Positions 1 to 6,232 of a DNA stretch of 39,784 bases are shown here, in pieces. Source of the DNA: Synergistaceae bacterium (lineage in GTDB: Bacteria > Synergistota > Synergistia > Synergistales > Synergistaceae). The number at the start of each line of letters is the position of its first letter. The stretch's first letter is position 1. A program made the translations under genes and the position numbers. The notes beneath the pieces were generated by a model. The model was not told the origin of the DNA. It worked only from the letters and a program-made list of their open reading frames with translations, and made no database searches. The stretch lies in NCBI GenBank assembly GCA_031274465.1, contig JAISQC010000109.1, positions 1-39,784 on the forward strand, given 5' to 3'.

Positions 1-8
1 GAATCAAG

Positions 9-65
9 TTCAAGACCGTGGGTTCCACCCACACCCGCGAGGGAGCCAGCTCCCTCGACCCTCAT
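9..65 (+). repeat. Two-hairpin intergenic repeat, copy A
   Basis: The order is CAAGACC (11-17), hairpin GTGGGT-TCC-ACCCAC (18-32), spacer ACCCGC, hairpin GAGGGAGC-CA-GCTCCCTC (39-56), then GACCCTCAT. The same order of conserved blocks and two hairpins occurs at 5264-5335 and, inverted, at 111-178. Copy A is the most diverged in stem sequence but keeps perfect pairing in both stems. Function is unknown; the arrangement resembles REP/BIME-type elements. Confidence 0.65.
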
Positions 66-81
66 AAAATAATTATAATAT

Positions 82-114
82 TTTTTTCTTACACCCCCAG
101 GGTGAAAGAAAAAA
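82..114. repeat. Long AT/GC hairpin between repeat copies A and B
   Basis: An inverted repeat with a 9-bp outer stem (82-90 with 106-114), one A/A mismatch, and a 5-bp inner stem CACCC/GGGTG (92-96 with 100-104) around loop CCA. The T-run lies 5' and the A-run 3' on both strands, so it does not have the form of an intrinsic terminator. It sits between the two facing repeats and downstream of rsfS. Confidence 0.6.
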
Positions 115-178
115 TTTGATGGGGGTCAAGGGGGCGAGCCCCATTGCGGAGTTTGAGGCAGAGCCTCAAGGTCTTGCC
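111..178 (-). repeat. Two-hairpin intergenic repeat, copy B
   Basis: Read on the minus strand: GGCAAGACC, hairpin TTGAGGC-TCT-GCCTCAA (169..153), ACTCCGC, hairpin GGGGC-TC-GCCCC (142..131), then TTGACCCCCATCAA. The first half is identical to copy C at 5264. The second hairpin differs in sequence but still pairs. It lies about 85 nt beyond the rsfS stop codon. Confidence 0.7.
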
Positions 179-261
179 CGTGGCTTTTGCAGTGAAATAA
201 CCGCGAGCATTACATAATAACTATTATAAGACATTTTTCGGGATTCGAAGGGAAGGCCTTA

Positions 262-654
262 TTATTCCTCCCCTTCGAACTTCATCGAAGGCGCGTCGCC
301 CCACAGGCGCTCCAGTTTGTAGAACTCGCGCCCGGCGGCGCTGAATATGTGAATTATCGCGTTTCCGGCGTCTATTAGCTTCCATCGCGCGCTTTCCTCG
401 CCCTCGGTCTTGTAAGCGAGGCCCATCGAGTCCAGAGCCTCGGTGACGGCGTCCAGCAGCGCCCGCGCGTTTATCTCCGATCTTGCCGTAGCTATGATGA
501 AAGCGTCTGCGAAGCCCGATATCCGCCTCAGATCTATGAAATCTAGCTCAAGGGCGTGTTTGCCCCTGAGGGCTTCTATGACCGGCATGTATTCGTCGGC
601 GAAATCCGCGACCCCTTTATCGTTTGTCATGTGTATAAAACCAGCCCCTGTCAT
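262..654 (-). CDS. rsfS: Ribosomal silencing factor RsfS
   Basis: A 130-residue RsfS/Iojap family protein. Members bind uL14 on the 50S subunit and block subunit joining, limiting translation in starvation. The frame carries the family core: LDFIDLRRISGFADAF near residues 38-53, an ATARSEINARA stretch, the GEESARWKLIDAGNAIIHIF block, and a C-terminus with REFYKLERLWGD. The frame is open further upstream, but the start chosen is the ATG that overlaps the stop of the LCP gene (ATGA), which fits coupled translation and the usual family length. A later ATG at 630 is possible. It is the last gene of the rplU operon; the nadD-LCP-rsfS order is common in bacteria. Confidence 0.93.
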   Translation of the reverse strand: MTGAGFIHMTNDKGVADFADEYMPVIEALRGKHALELDFIDLRRISGFADAFIIATARSEINARALLDAVTEALDSMGLAYKTEGEESARWKLIDAGNAIIHIFSAAGREFYKLERLWGDAPSMKFEGEE

Positions 655-2042
655 TGAATTTGAGAATAGCTGTTCTCCAGTCGCTTTAAAAGCGTCTCGT
701 AATCGTGCCCGACTATCAGGGAAGGGAATGCGGCCTGCTTGTCCGTGCGGGTCAGGTTCGACCTTATGCCGCACAATTGCGACAGGAGGTTGGCCGTCGT
801 GCGGTTTTTTTCGGATGACCCCTCGGGATAGATCACATTGCTGCTCCTGTAGTCGAAATGCTTGGCGTTTCCCACGTGAGCTACCTCTACACCCATCTTT
901 TGGAGGTGTGAGGCGACCGATTGGCCTACCCCGCTCTTGCCTGTCCCATTGAGCACAGCTATCGCCTCGGGGATGCTCGCGACGATCTGTATGACGTCCT
1001 GCGGGGATGGCGCGGCTTCGGCGGCGCCGGGAATTTTCGGTTTAGTCCCGTCAGGGGAATCCGCCGAGTAGTCGTCCGCTTGCGTCACTGCGGTCAATTG
1101 GTTGCGGGCGTTCGCGGTCATCTCTTTCAACTGTTCGACGCTTGCGGTCAGGAACGGCTCGACGTCGGTCCGATCCGACACCCAGTAGCTCAGGTTGTCT
1201 ATTATCGCCGGGGCGCCTGGAAGCATCATGAAGAATATCTTGTCCGTCTCTTTCTCCAGTTTCCTGACGAAAAACCCGAGCTGCAGTATCGTGCTTGGAT
1301 TGAGGTCCGTGACTATCGTGTTTTTTACCTCTTCCGTTATGGCGGCAAACCTCATCAGGTTGTCCGCCTCGTACATCCTGTGGATGAGGGCTTTCATGAA
1401 CTGCTGCTGCCTTTGGACGCGGCCGATGTCCCCGAGCGCGTCCTTTCGGAAGCGGACGTACTTCAGCGCGGTTTCCCCGTTCATGCGCTGTTTCCCCGCC
1501 GGGATGTTTATCTCCAGCTTTCCGCGGACGTCCTTGTAGTTCATGGCCTTCCCTACGAACATGTCCACTCCGCCAACCAGATCCACGAGCTTTGGAAAGT
1601 TGTCATAGTCGATCTTGACGTAATACTGTATCGGTATCCCCAGGAAACGCTCCAAGGTCGCGCGGACGAGGTCGCTTCTTCCGTAGGCATAGGCGTGATT
1701 CAGCTTCTGGTTCCCGTGCCCCGGGATGAACACCCTGGTATCGCGCGGTACCGACAGCACTCGGATATTGTTGTTGTCTATGTCGAGCGTCGCGATCAAT
1801 ATGGTGTCGGAACGCCTGGAACCCTCTATGTTGTCCTCCCCCAGGATCAGGATGTTCAGCCGCCCCGCGATGTCGAGCTTCTCCGGAACCTCCGGCCCGC
1901 TGTCGGGGTTGGCGCCGCCGGTGCCTTCGTCGAAGGGCACGCGGGGGCCCGTGTCGATTTTGTTGAATCTGTACCTGACGCCCACTCCAAACGAGAAGGA
2001 CGCTAATAATAAGAAGAGCAGGATATTTTTCCATTTAAACAT
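651..2042 (-). CDS. LytR-CpsA-Psr family cell-wall ligase/attenuator
   Basis: 463 residues. A signal-anchor helix (FKWKNILLFLLLASF) is followed by an LCP domain at about 60-240 and a LytR_C domain near 350-460. LCP enzymes transfer undecaprenyl-linked glycopolymers to peptidoglycan outside the membrane. Visible motifs are the RSDT strand, SVPRDTRV (the conserved Arg that binds pyrophosphate), the KLNHAY block and ALKYVRFR...GDIGR. The start is the ATG at 2042; GGAGG lies 13 nt upstream within the last codons of nadD. A more upstream ATG would place about 29 unrelated residues before the anchor. Lies between nadD and rsfS. Confidence 0.88.
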   Translation of the reverse strand: MFKWKNILLFLLLASFSFGVGVRYRFNKIDTGPRVPFDEGTGGANPDSGPEVPEKLDIAGRLNILILGEDNIEGSRRSDTILIATLDIDNNNIRVLSVPRDTRVFIPGHGNQKLNHAYAYGRSDLVRATLERFLGIPIQYYVKIDYDNFPKLVDLVGGVDMFVGKAMNYKDVRGKLEINIPAGKQRMNGETALKYVRFRKDALGDIGRVQRQQQFMKALIHRMYEADNLMRFAAITEEVKNTIVTDLNPSTILQLGFFVRKLEKETDKIFFMMLPGAPAIIDNLSYWVSDRTDVEPFLTASVEQLKEMTANARNQLTAVTQADDYSADSPDGTKPKIPGAAEAAPSPQDVIQIVASIPEAIAVLNGTGKSGVGQSVASHLQKMGVEVAHVGNAKHFDYRSSNVIYPEGSSEKNRTTANLLSQLCGIRSNLTRTDKQAAFPSLIVGHDYETLLKRLENSYSQIQ

Positions 2043-2050
2043 ATTTTGAC

Positions 2051-2674
2051 TTATGCCTCCATGCCGGAGTAGAGTTTTTTTTGAGTTATATAGTCGCAAA
2101 CGACATCCGGAGTCATATATCGGATGCACTTCCCCGACAGCGCCCTGTTTCTGATCTCAGTAGCGGATATGTCGATCAGCTCAGTGTCCAGCGCCACGAA
2201 AGAATCCCCGAGCGCTTCATTTAATTTGTTTATTTTATCACGAACATAGCCCGGTCTCGCAACAACGACGACGGTACATAGCGATAAAATTTCAAGCGGC
2301 TCATACCAATTCGGAATGTCGAGGGCGGCGTCCAAGCCCGTTATCAGAAACAGAGCCGCGCCGGGCATAGCTCCCCTGAACATGGAGAGGGTGTCAACCG
2401 TGTAGCTGGGGCCGCGCCTGTCGGTCTCGATCCGGGATACCTCGAAAAAAGGGTTGCCGCGTATGGCAAGCGATGTCATGGCGTAGCGGTCTTCCGCGCC
2501 GGCCATTGAAGGATATTTTTTATGGGGCGGGCTGCCGGAAGGGACGAAGACGACGCGGTCGAGAGGGATGGCGGCGCGGGCAAATTCGGCGGCAAAGAGA
2601 TGCCCGTAATGGATTGGGTCGAACGTCCCGCCCATCACGCCTATCCGCCCTTTGCCGCGCTCCCCGTCATCCAT
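2051..2674 (-). CDS. nadD: Nicotinate-nucleotide adenylyltransferase NadD
   Basis: Transfers AMP from ATP to nicotinate mononucleotide to form deamido-NAD. About 207 residues. It shows the nucleotidyltransferase signature GGTFDPIHYGHL at the N-terminus, PSGSPPHK, and the C-terminal ISATEIRNR motif (the family's ISSTxIR). The frame is open to a TTG at 2704, with ATGs at 2683 and 2674. The 2674 ATG overlaps the obgE stop by 8 nt and gives the usual short lead before the Rossmann strand; 2683 is nearly as good. The gene after it, the LCP gene, has its ribosome site inside the nadD tail. Confidence 0.93.
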   Translation of the reverse strand: MDDGERGKGRIGVMGGTFDPIHYGHLFAAEFARAAIPLDRVVFVPSGSPPHKKYPSMAGAEDRYAMTSLAIRGNPFFEVSRIETDRRGPSYTVDTLSMFRGAMPGAALFLITGLDAALDIPNWYEPLEILSLCTVVVVARPGYVRDKINKLNEALGDSFVALDTELIDISATEIRNRALSGKCIRYMTPDVVCDYITQKKLYSGMEA

Positions 2675-3983
2675 CGCGTTCATCGGGACGAAAGTCGAAG
2701 TCAACCCTTCCTATCGAAACCTGAGAGCCGTATGACGCGCCGGCGGCCAGAAGCAGCTCTTCAACCCTGTGTTTGCGAAGCAGCCTGGCAAACCTGGCCA
2801 CGTTTTCCTCCTGCGACAGGTCGTATCTCTCAGCCGCGTTCTCGATCTGTCTGTGGAGCACGCGGAACCCGCCGCCCGGGAGGGAGACGATTTGCATGCG
2901 GTGCCTTTGCCGTCTTTTCGGGAAATCGCCGACCTCCTCGTCCTGCGGGTCGGCGAACATGCGCACCTCCCCCTTCGGCCTTGGATGGTCGCGTGAAAAA
3001 TCTATTATCCTGCTCACGAGGCCCTGTATGTTTTCCCCGGTCAGCGCGCTTGTCACGGCAAATTCCATGCCTTTCGAAGCAAAATACGGCGCGAGCTCCC
3101 CGGCTATTTCGGATGAATTTCCGCAAAGGTCGGATTTGTTGCCGATGACCACGCACGGGCGGCGCCCAAGATCTGGATCGTATTGCGCCATCTCCGACCT
3201 GACGGTGTTCCAATCGTCCATGATCGCTTCGGCGCGTCCGGCGGACAGGTCCAGCACGTGCAGCAGCATGCGGGTTCGTTCGATATGCCTGAGGAAAGAT
3301 ATCCCAAGCCCCCTGTCCTGGCTTGCCCCTTCGATCAATCCGGGGATGTCCGCCAACACCACTGAATCCACGTCCGTAAAGAGGACTCCGAGGTTTGGGG
3401 AGAGCGTGGTAAAAGGATAGTCGGCTATCTTCGGCGCGGCATTCGAGACGGCGGCAAGCAGGCTCGATTTTCCGGCATTAGGAAGGCCGATCAGCCCGAT
3501 GTCTGCGATCAGTTTCAGTTCGAGCCTCAGCTCGCGCCTCTCGCCCATCTCGCCCTTCTCGGAAAATCGCGGCACCCTGCGGAGCGACGAGGCGAAGACG
3601 CGGTTGCCGCGCCCTCCCCTGCCGCCCATCGCCGCCACGAACGAATCGCCTTCCTCCACGAGGTCGGCGACCCCGGCGCCGTCTTCCGCGTCGTAAACGA
3701 GAGTGCCGCACGGCACCCGCAAAACGAGAGTCTGCCCCGCCCGTCCGTTGCGCGCGCCGCCAGAGCCATGCTCCCCATTATCCGCCACGAACCGCCTCCT
3801 GCGTTCAAAGTCGGCCAGCGTCTGCAAGTTGGTCACGGCAACGAGCGTGACGTCGCCGCCGCGCCCTCCGTTCCCTCCGTCAGGGCCTCCGTTTGGGCGG
3901 TATTTCTCCCTCAGGAAACTCATGCATCCGTTTCCTCCGTTGCCGCCGCAAACGGAAATCGCAATCTCATCGACAAATTTCAT
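2667..3983 (-). CDS. obgE: GTPase ObgE/CgtA
   Basis: 438 residues with three parts. The glycine-rich Obg fold (1-158) contains NGGPDGGNGGRGGDV. The G domain has G1 GLPNAGKSS, G3 DIPGLIEGA and G4 NKSD. The C-terminal OCT domain covers roughly 345-430. Obg binds the 50S subunit and takes part in late ribosome assembly and stringent control; a (p)ppGpp synthetase gene lies elsewhere in this window. The start MKFVDEI is canonical for the family. Position after rplU-prp-rpmA is the common bacterial order. Confidence 0.97.
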   Translation of the reverse strand: MKFVDEIAISVCGGNGGNGCMSFLREKYRPNGGPDGGNGGRGGDVTLVAVTNLQTLADFERRRRFVADNGEHGSGGARNGRAGQTLVLRVPCGTLVYDAEDGAGVADLVEEGDSFVAAMGGRGGRGNRVFASSLRRVPRFSEKGEMGERRELRLELKLIADIGLIGLPNAGKSSLLAAVSNAAPKIADYPFTTLSPNLGVLFTDVDSVVLADIPGLIEGASQDRGLGISFLRHIERTRMLLHVLDLSAGRAEAIMDDWNTVRSEMAQYDPDLGRRPCVVIGNKSDLCGNSSEIAGELAPYFASKGMEFAVTSALTGENIQGLVSRIIDFSRDHPRPKGEVRMFADPQDEEVGDFPKRRQRHRMQIVSLPGGGFRVLHRQIENAAERYDLSQEENVARFARLLRKHRVEELLLAAGASYGSQVSIGRVDFDFRPDERDG

Positions 3984-4049
3984 ATAACCTCTCCGCGCTC
4001 AGGTGGATGCAAACGCACCCCGCTAGCCATGCTTCGAAAATAACGCAAA

Positions 4050-4071
4050 GGGGCCAAAGGTATCCGGCCCC
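4050..4071 (-). terminator. Hairpin between rpmA and obgE, possible attenuator
   Basis: On the minus strand GGGGCC and GGCCCC pair around a 10-nt loop. They are followed by a T-rich but interrupted tail (TTTGCGTTATTTT). It lies in the 125-nt gap between the rpmA stop and the obgE start. It could lower read-through from the ribosomal genes into obgE; the tail is too broken to call a full terminator. Confidence 0.4.
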
Positions 4072-4108
4072 GGGATTGAACCGATTGCTGTCACCTATCC
4101 CCGGATCG

Positions 4109-4399
4109 CTATGCCAGCGCCTCTTCCGCGCTCACCGTCACGAACTTGCGATTTGCCTTGGTGATGAACGAGACCTTGCCGCCCGCCAGGGCAAACAGCG
4201 TATCGTCCTTCCCCCGGCCGACGTTGCGGCCTGGGTGGTATTTGGTCCCCCTCTGGCGGACTATGATCGTTCCCGCCGTGACGAGCGACCCATCCCCGCG
4301 CTTGACGCCCAGATACTGTGGGTTGCTGTCGCGCCCGTTCGAGCTGCTGCCCTGCCCTTTTTTATGCGCAAAAAATTGAATGTCGAATGTGAACCTCAT
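4109..4399 (-). CDS. rpmA: 50S ribosomal protein bL27, with cleavable N-terminal extension
   Basis: 96 residues. The body has the bL27 core (AHKKGQGSS, NGRDSNPQYLGVKRGDG, IIVRQRGTKYHPG, GRGKDDTLFAL). Before the conserved AHKKG stands a short extension ending in two phenylalanines (MRFTFDIQFF). This is the form cut by the cysteine protease Prp in Firmicutes, Fusobacteria and related phyla; cleavage between F10 and A11 exposes the N-terminus that reaches the peptidyl-transferase centre. The prp gene is directly upstream with a 4-nt gap. Confidence 0.97.
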   Translation of the reverse strand: MRFTFDIQFFAHKKGQGSSSNGRDSNPQYLGVKRGDGSLVTAGTIIVRQRGTKYHPGRNVGRGKDDTLFALAGGKVSFITKANRKFVTVSAEEALA

Positions 4400-4403
4400 A
4401 ATG

Positions 4404-4762
4404 TCATTCCTCCTGACGATTTTCCCGCGTCTCTCTTATCTCGAGGTATTTGACGTTATCGGGGTAAGAATCCGCTATCGCTTCGAGCGACCTGGCTATC
4501 GTGCGGGCTATCGCCTGCGCTTCCGGCGAAGCGGCATCCCATTCGAACCCCATTTCCGGCGCCTCGGCGTCGCGAATCTCCCTCACGCCCGGAAGTTCGA
4601 GAACCCCAGTCAACCCGACCCACAGCGCCTGCATCAAAGCAGATACCGCCGCGCAGACCACGTCATCGCCTCTTTGCGCGAAACCCGAATGCCCGGTCGA
4701 AACTATGGAGCAGATACCCTCATCGCCGTATCTTACGACGATTTGGGAAAAATTGCGCCCAT
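4404..4762 (-). CDS. prp: Ribosomal-processing cysteine protease Prp (start broken or frameshifted)
   Basis: The frame ending at 4404 encodes an almost complete Prp: IVVRYGDEG, then STGHSGFAQRGDDVVCAA, which holds the His and Cys of the catalytic pair, then the helical C-terminal half. The first in-frame start codon, a GTG at 4661, lies after the catalytic His, so it cannot be the real start. Upstream the frame is open to a TAA at 4820 with no ATG, GTG or TTG. An ATG at 4762, preceded by AGGCGG, opens a reading frame (MGAIFPKSS, then stop) in the +1 register. One extra T in the T5 run at 4752..4748, or a -1 slip there, would join it to Prp as MGAIFSQIVVRY. The length from 4762 is therefore not a multiple of three. 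Sequence error, programmed slippage and a non-standard start (for example ATC) all remain open. Prp is needed to mature the bL27 encoded next door. Confidence 0.8.
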
Positions 4763-4773
4763 CGCCGCCTGTG

Positions 4774-4800
4774 CGCGGGTTTCGCCCGCGTTTCGCGGGC
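4774..4800 (-). promoter_or_regulatory. Mutually exclusive hairpins between rplU and prp
   Basis: Three segments alternate: CGCGGG (4774-4779), GCCCGCG (4784-4790) and CGCGGGC (4794-4800), each pair separated by short T-rich loops. The middle segment can pair with either neighbour, so only one hairpin can form at a time. The element fills most of the 47-nt gap between the rplU stop and the only plausible prp ATG. A role in prp translation is inference. Confidence 0.5.
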
Positions 4801-4809
4801 TTACTGTTT

Positions 4810-5121
4810 CTACCCGTTTACCGACTCCACCTTTATTTCGGTGTACTGCTGCCTGTGGCCGCGAAAACGTCGGTAGTTCTTCTTTCGGCGGTATTTGAAG
4901 ATTATCAGCTTGTCCTCTTTGCCGTGCGCCAAGACGCTTACCTTCACCGAAGCCCCTTCGACAAAGGGCGTTCCCACCACCGGCCCGTCGTCGCGCCCTA
5001 TCAGAAGGACGTCGGTTATTTCGACCGTGCCTCCTGCCTCGGCATCGAGCTTTTCAACCCGAATCTTGTCGCCCTCCGAAACGCGATACTGCTTCCCGCC
5101 TGTCTGTATCACCGCATACAT
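4810..5121 (-). CDS. rplU: 50S ribosomal protein bL21
   Basis: 103 residues, starting MYAVIQTGGKQYRV and carrying the family motifs VGTPFV, KYRRKKNYRRFRGHRQ and the terminal TEIKVESV. bL21 binds 23S rRNA during early 50S assembly. The ATG at 5121 is preceded by GGAGGAGGG at good spacing; the frame extends a few codons further upstream but without family residues. It is the first gene of the operon that continues into prp, rpmA, obgE and beyond. Confidence 0.98.
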   Translation of the reverse strand: MYAVIQTGGKQYRVSEGDKIRVEKLDAEAGGTVEITDVLLIGRDDGPVVGTPFVEGASVKVSVLAHGKEDKLIIFKYRRKKNYRRFRGHRQQYTEIKVESVNG

Positions 5122-5202
5122 ATAGCATTCCCTCCTCCGCTGACCGCAAGGCAACGCTGGCGCGTTTTAGAAAAGCCTCCGGCAAGCGATCTGCAAAGCC
5201 AA

Positions 5203-5234
5203 ATTATATTACGCTCACAATGCGCCCGAGTCAA
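5203..5234 (-). promoter_or_regulatory. Candidate promoter of the rplU operon
   Basis: On the minus strand TTGACT (5234..5229) is followed after 17 nt by TAATAT (5211..5206), which overlaps a better TATAAT (5208..5203) at 20 nt spacing. It lies about 85 nt upstream of the rplU ATG and is the only promoter-like pair seen in the gap. Confidence 0.45.
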
Positions 5235-5263
5235 TAAGCGGAGGCGAAAAACCTCAAAATACA

Positions 5264-5335
5264 GGCAAGACCTTGAGGCTCTGCCTCAAACTCCGCCAAG
5301 GGGTAGAACCCCCTGGACCCCCGTCAATTTCAAAC
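5264..5335 (+). repeat. Two-hairpin intergenic repeat, copy C
   Basis: GGCAAGACC, hairpin TTGAGGC-TCT-GCCTCAA (5273-5289), ACTCCGCC, hairpin GGGGT-AGA-ACCCC (5300-5312), then GGACCCCCGTCAATTT. About the first 33 nt match copy B (111-178, minus) almost exactly. The second hairpin differs in both arms but keeps pairing. It lies between the 3' end of the thioredoxin-like gene and the rplU promoter. Confidence 0.7.
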
Positions 5336-5356
5336 AAGTCCGCTTTGCCAATATGC

Positions 5357-5373
5357 AACCCCAAAGGGGTTTT
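5357..5373. terminator. Small hairpin after the thioredoxin-like gene
   Basis: AACCCC-AAA-GGGGTT with TTTT on the plus side, 20-30 nt beyond the stop codon of the minus-strand thioredoxin-like gene. On the minus strand no T-run follows, so termination of that gene is uncertain. It may instead form part of the repeat region next to it. Confidence 0.3.
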
Positions 5374-5391
5374 ACAGCCCGTTTGAATTTT

Positions 5392-6024
5392 CTATTTTTC
5401 GCCCTTCTCCTTCACGGCGTTTTTCACCAGGGCGATCAAGTCCCGCTGGACGTCCTCGTCGTAAGCGCCGCTGTGGAAATCGTCCCAAATCGCGTCGCGC
5501 TCGCCCTCGTCAGCGGATTCGAGCATCGCGGAAACCCTGGAAGGCGTTTCGACGTAGGCCCCGTCGAGCACCTTCCCGTCGTCGCGCAGCACGAATATGG
5601 AGGGCATGTTTTGGCGTCCGGTTCGGGCTATCATGAATTCACGCGCGCCCGGCGCGTCGTTTCGGACGATGTACCTCGTCGTGACAAGCGGGTTCAGCCG
5701 CGCCATAGCCTCCATGAACGGGGCGGCGGTCTTGCAGTCGGGGCAGTACATCATGCCGATCATCAAGAGCGTCACCGGAGTGCCGATTTTTTTCGCCTCG
5801 TCCTCGAAAAATTTAGACGCGGCGTACGAGCCGAACCTCTCCCGCATGGCCTTCACATGATCGTCGGCGCCGGTCTTGACGTAGCCCTCGAAATCCAGCG
5901 CGGCCGACAGATCCACCGTTCCGGCGTCCGGTGAAAAGACGCTGGCCCATGCGGGCAGCGCGAAACAAAACGCGAAAACAGCAAGCGACGCGGAAAACAA
6001 TGCAGATGCGAAAATGCGCGACAT
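5392..6024 (-). CDS. Secreted thioredoxin-like protein
   Basis: 210 residues. The N-terminal 27 form a clear signal peptide (hydrophobic run ending ALPAWAS). The rest has a thioredoxin fold: a strand VTLLMIGMMYCPDC with a CPDC redox site near residues 93-96, and the cis-proline segment NMPSIFVLRDDGKVLDG. It probably acts as a periplasmic or surface thiol-disulfide protein; the substrate is unknown. AAAGGGG lies 10 nt upstream of the ATG. It is transcribed alone, divergent from the EamA transporter. Confidence 0.75.
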   Translation of the reverse strand: MSRIFASALFSASLAVFAFCFALPAWASVFSPDAGTVDLSAALDFEGYVKTGADDHVKAMRERFGSYAASKFFEDEAKKIGTPVTLLMIGMMYCPDCKTAAPFMEAMARLNPLVTTRYIVRNDAPGAREFMIARTGRQNMPSIFVLRDDGKVLDGAYVETPSRVSAMLESADEGERDAIWDDFHSGAYDEDVQRDLIALVKNAVKEKGEK

Positions 6025-6079
6025 AACAATCTACCCCTTTGCATACTTGTTTAATATATCCGTCCTACTCCTACAGGGC

Positions 6080-6088
6080 ATTTTATCA
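6080..6088 (-). promoter_or_regulatory. Candidate extended -10 promoter, thioredoxin-like gene
   Basis: Minus strand TGATAAAAT (6088..6080), a TGn-TAAAAT extended -10 box about 55 nt upstream of the start codon. No convincing -35 box is seen. Confidence 0.35.
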
Positions 6089-6167
6089 CGGGAGCGGCTT
6101 TTTTCGCGTGAGCAATGTCCGTATGCAAGAGCCGGAAGCGAAAAAATTTTTCCGCGCGCCTTTGCGT

Positions 6168-6196
6168 TTGATTTTAGCGCGCTTCGGGAGTATCCT
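6168..6196 (+). promoter_or_regulatory. Candidate promoter of the EamA gene
   Basis: TTGATT (6168-6173), a 17-nt spacer, then TATCCT (6191-6196). The expected start of transcription near 6203 leaves a short leader with GGGAGG at 6218. An A6T5 tract lies at 6141-6151, upstream of the -35 box. Confidence 0.45.
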
Positions 6197-6232
6197 ATTG
6201 CAACGCGCCAAAATTGCGGGAGGTATCTGTCT

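Noticed and set aside
82..114. Intrinsic terminator for rsfS
   Set aside because: The T-run precedes and the A-run follows the GC stem on both strands, the reverse of a terminator; kept only as a hairpin.
921..2006. Long open frame (361 codons) on the plus strand opposite the LCP gene
   Set aside because: Low-complexity, Arg/Val-rich translation with no family features; it is the GC-rich antisense shadow of a clear gene.
4071..4108. Sequence resembling a tRNA T-arm (GGTTCAATCCC on the minus strand)
   Set aside because: The flanking bases do not form a T-stem and no acceptor, D or anticodon arm is found around it.
4501..5934. 477-codon plus-strand frame across prp, rplU and the thioredoxin-like gene
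   Set aside because: It spans three recognised genes on the other strand and an intergenic repeat; no protein features.
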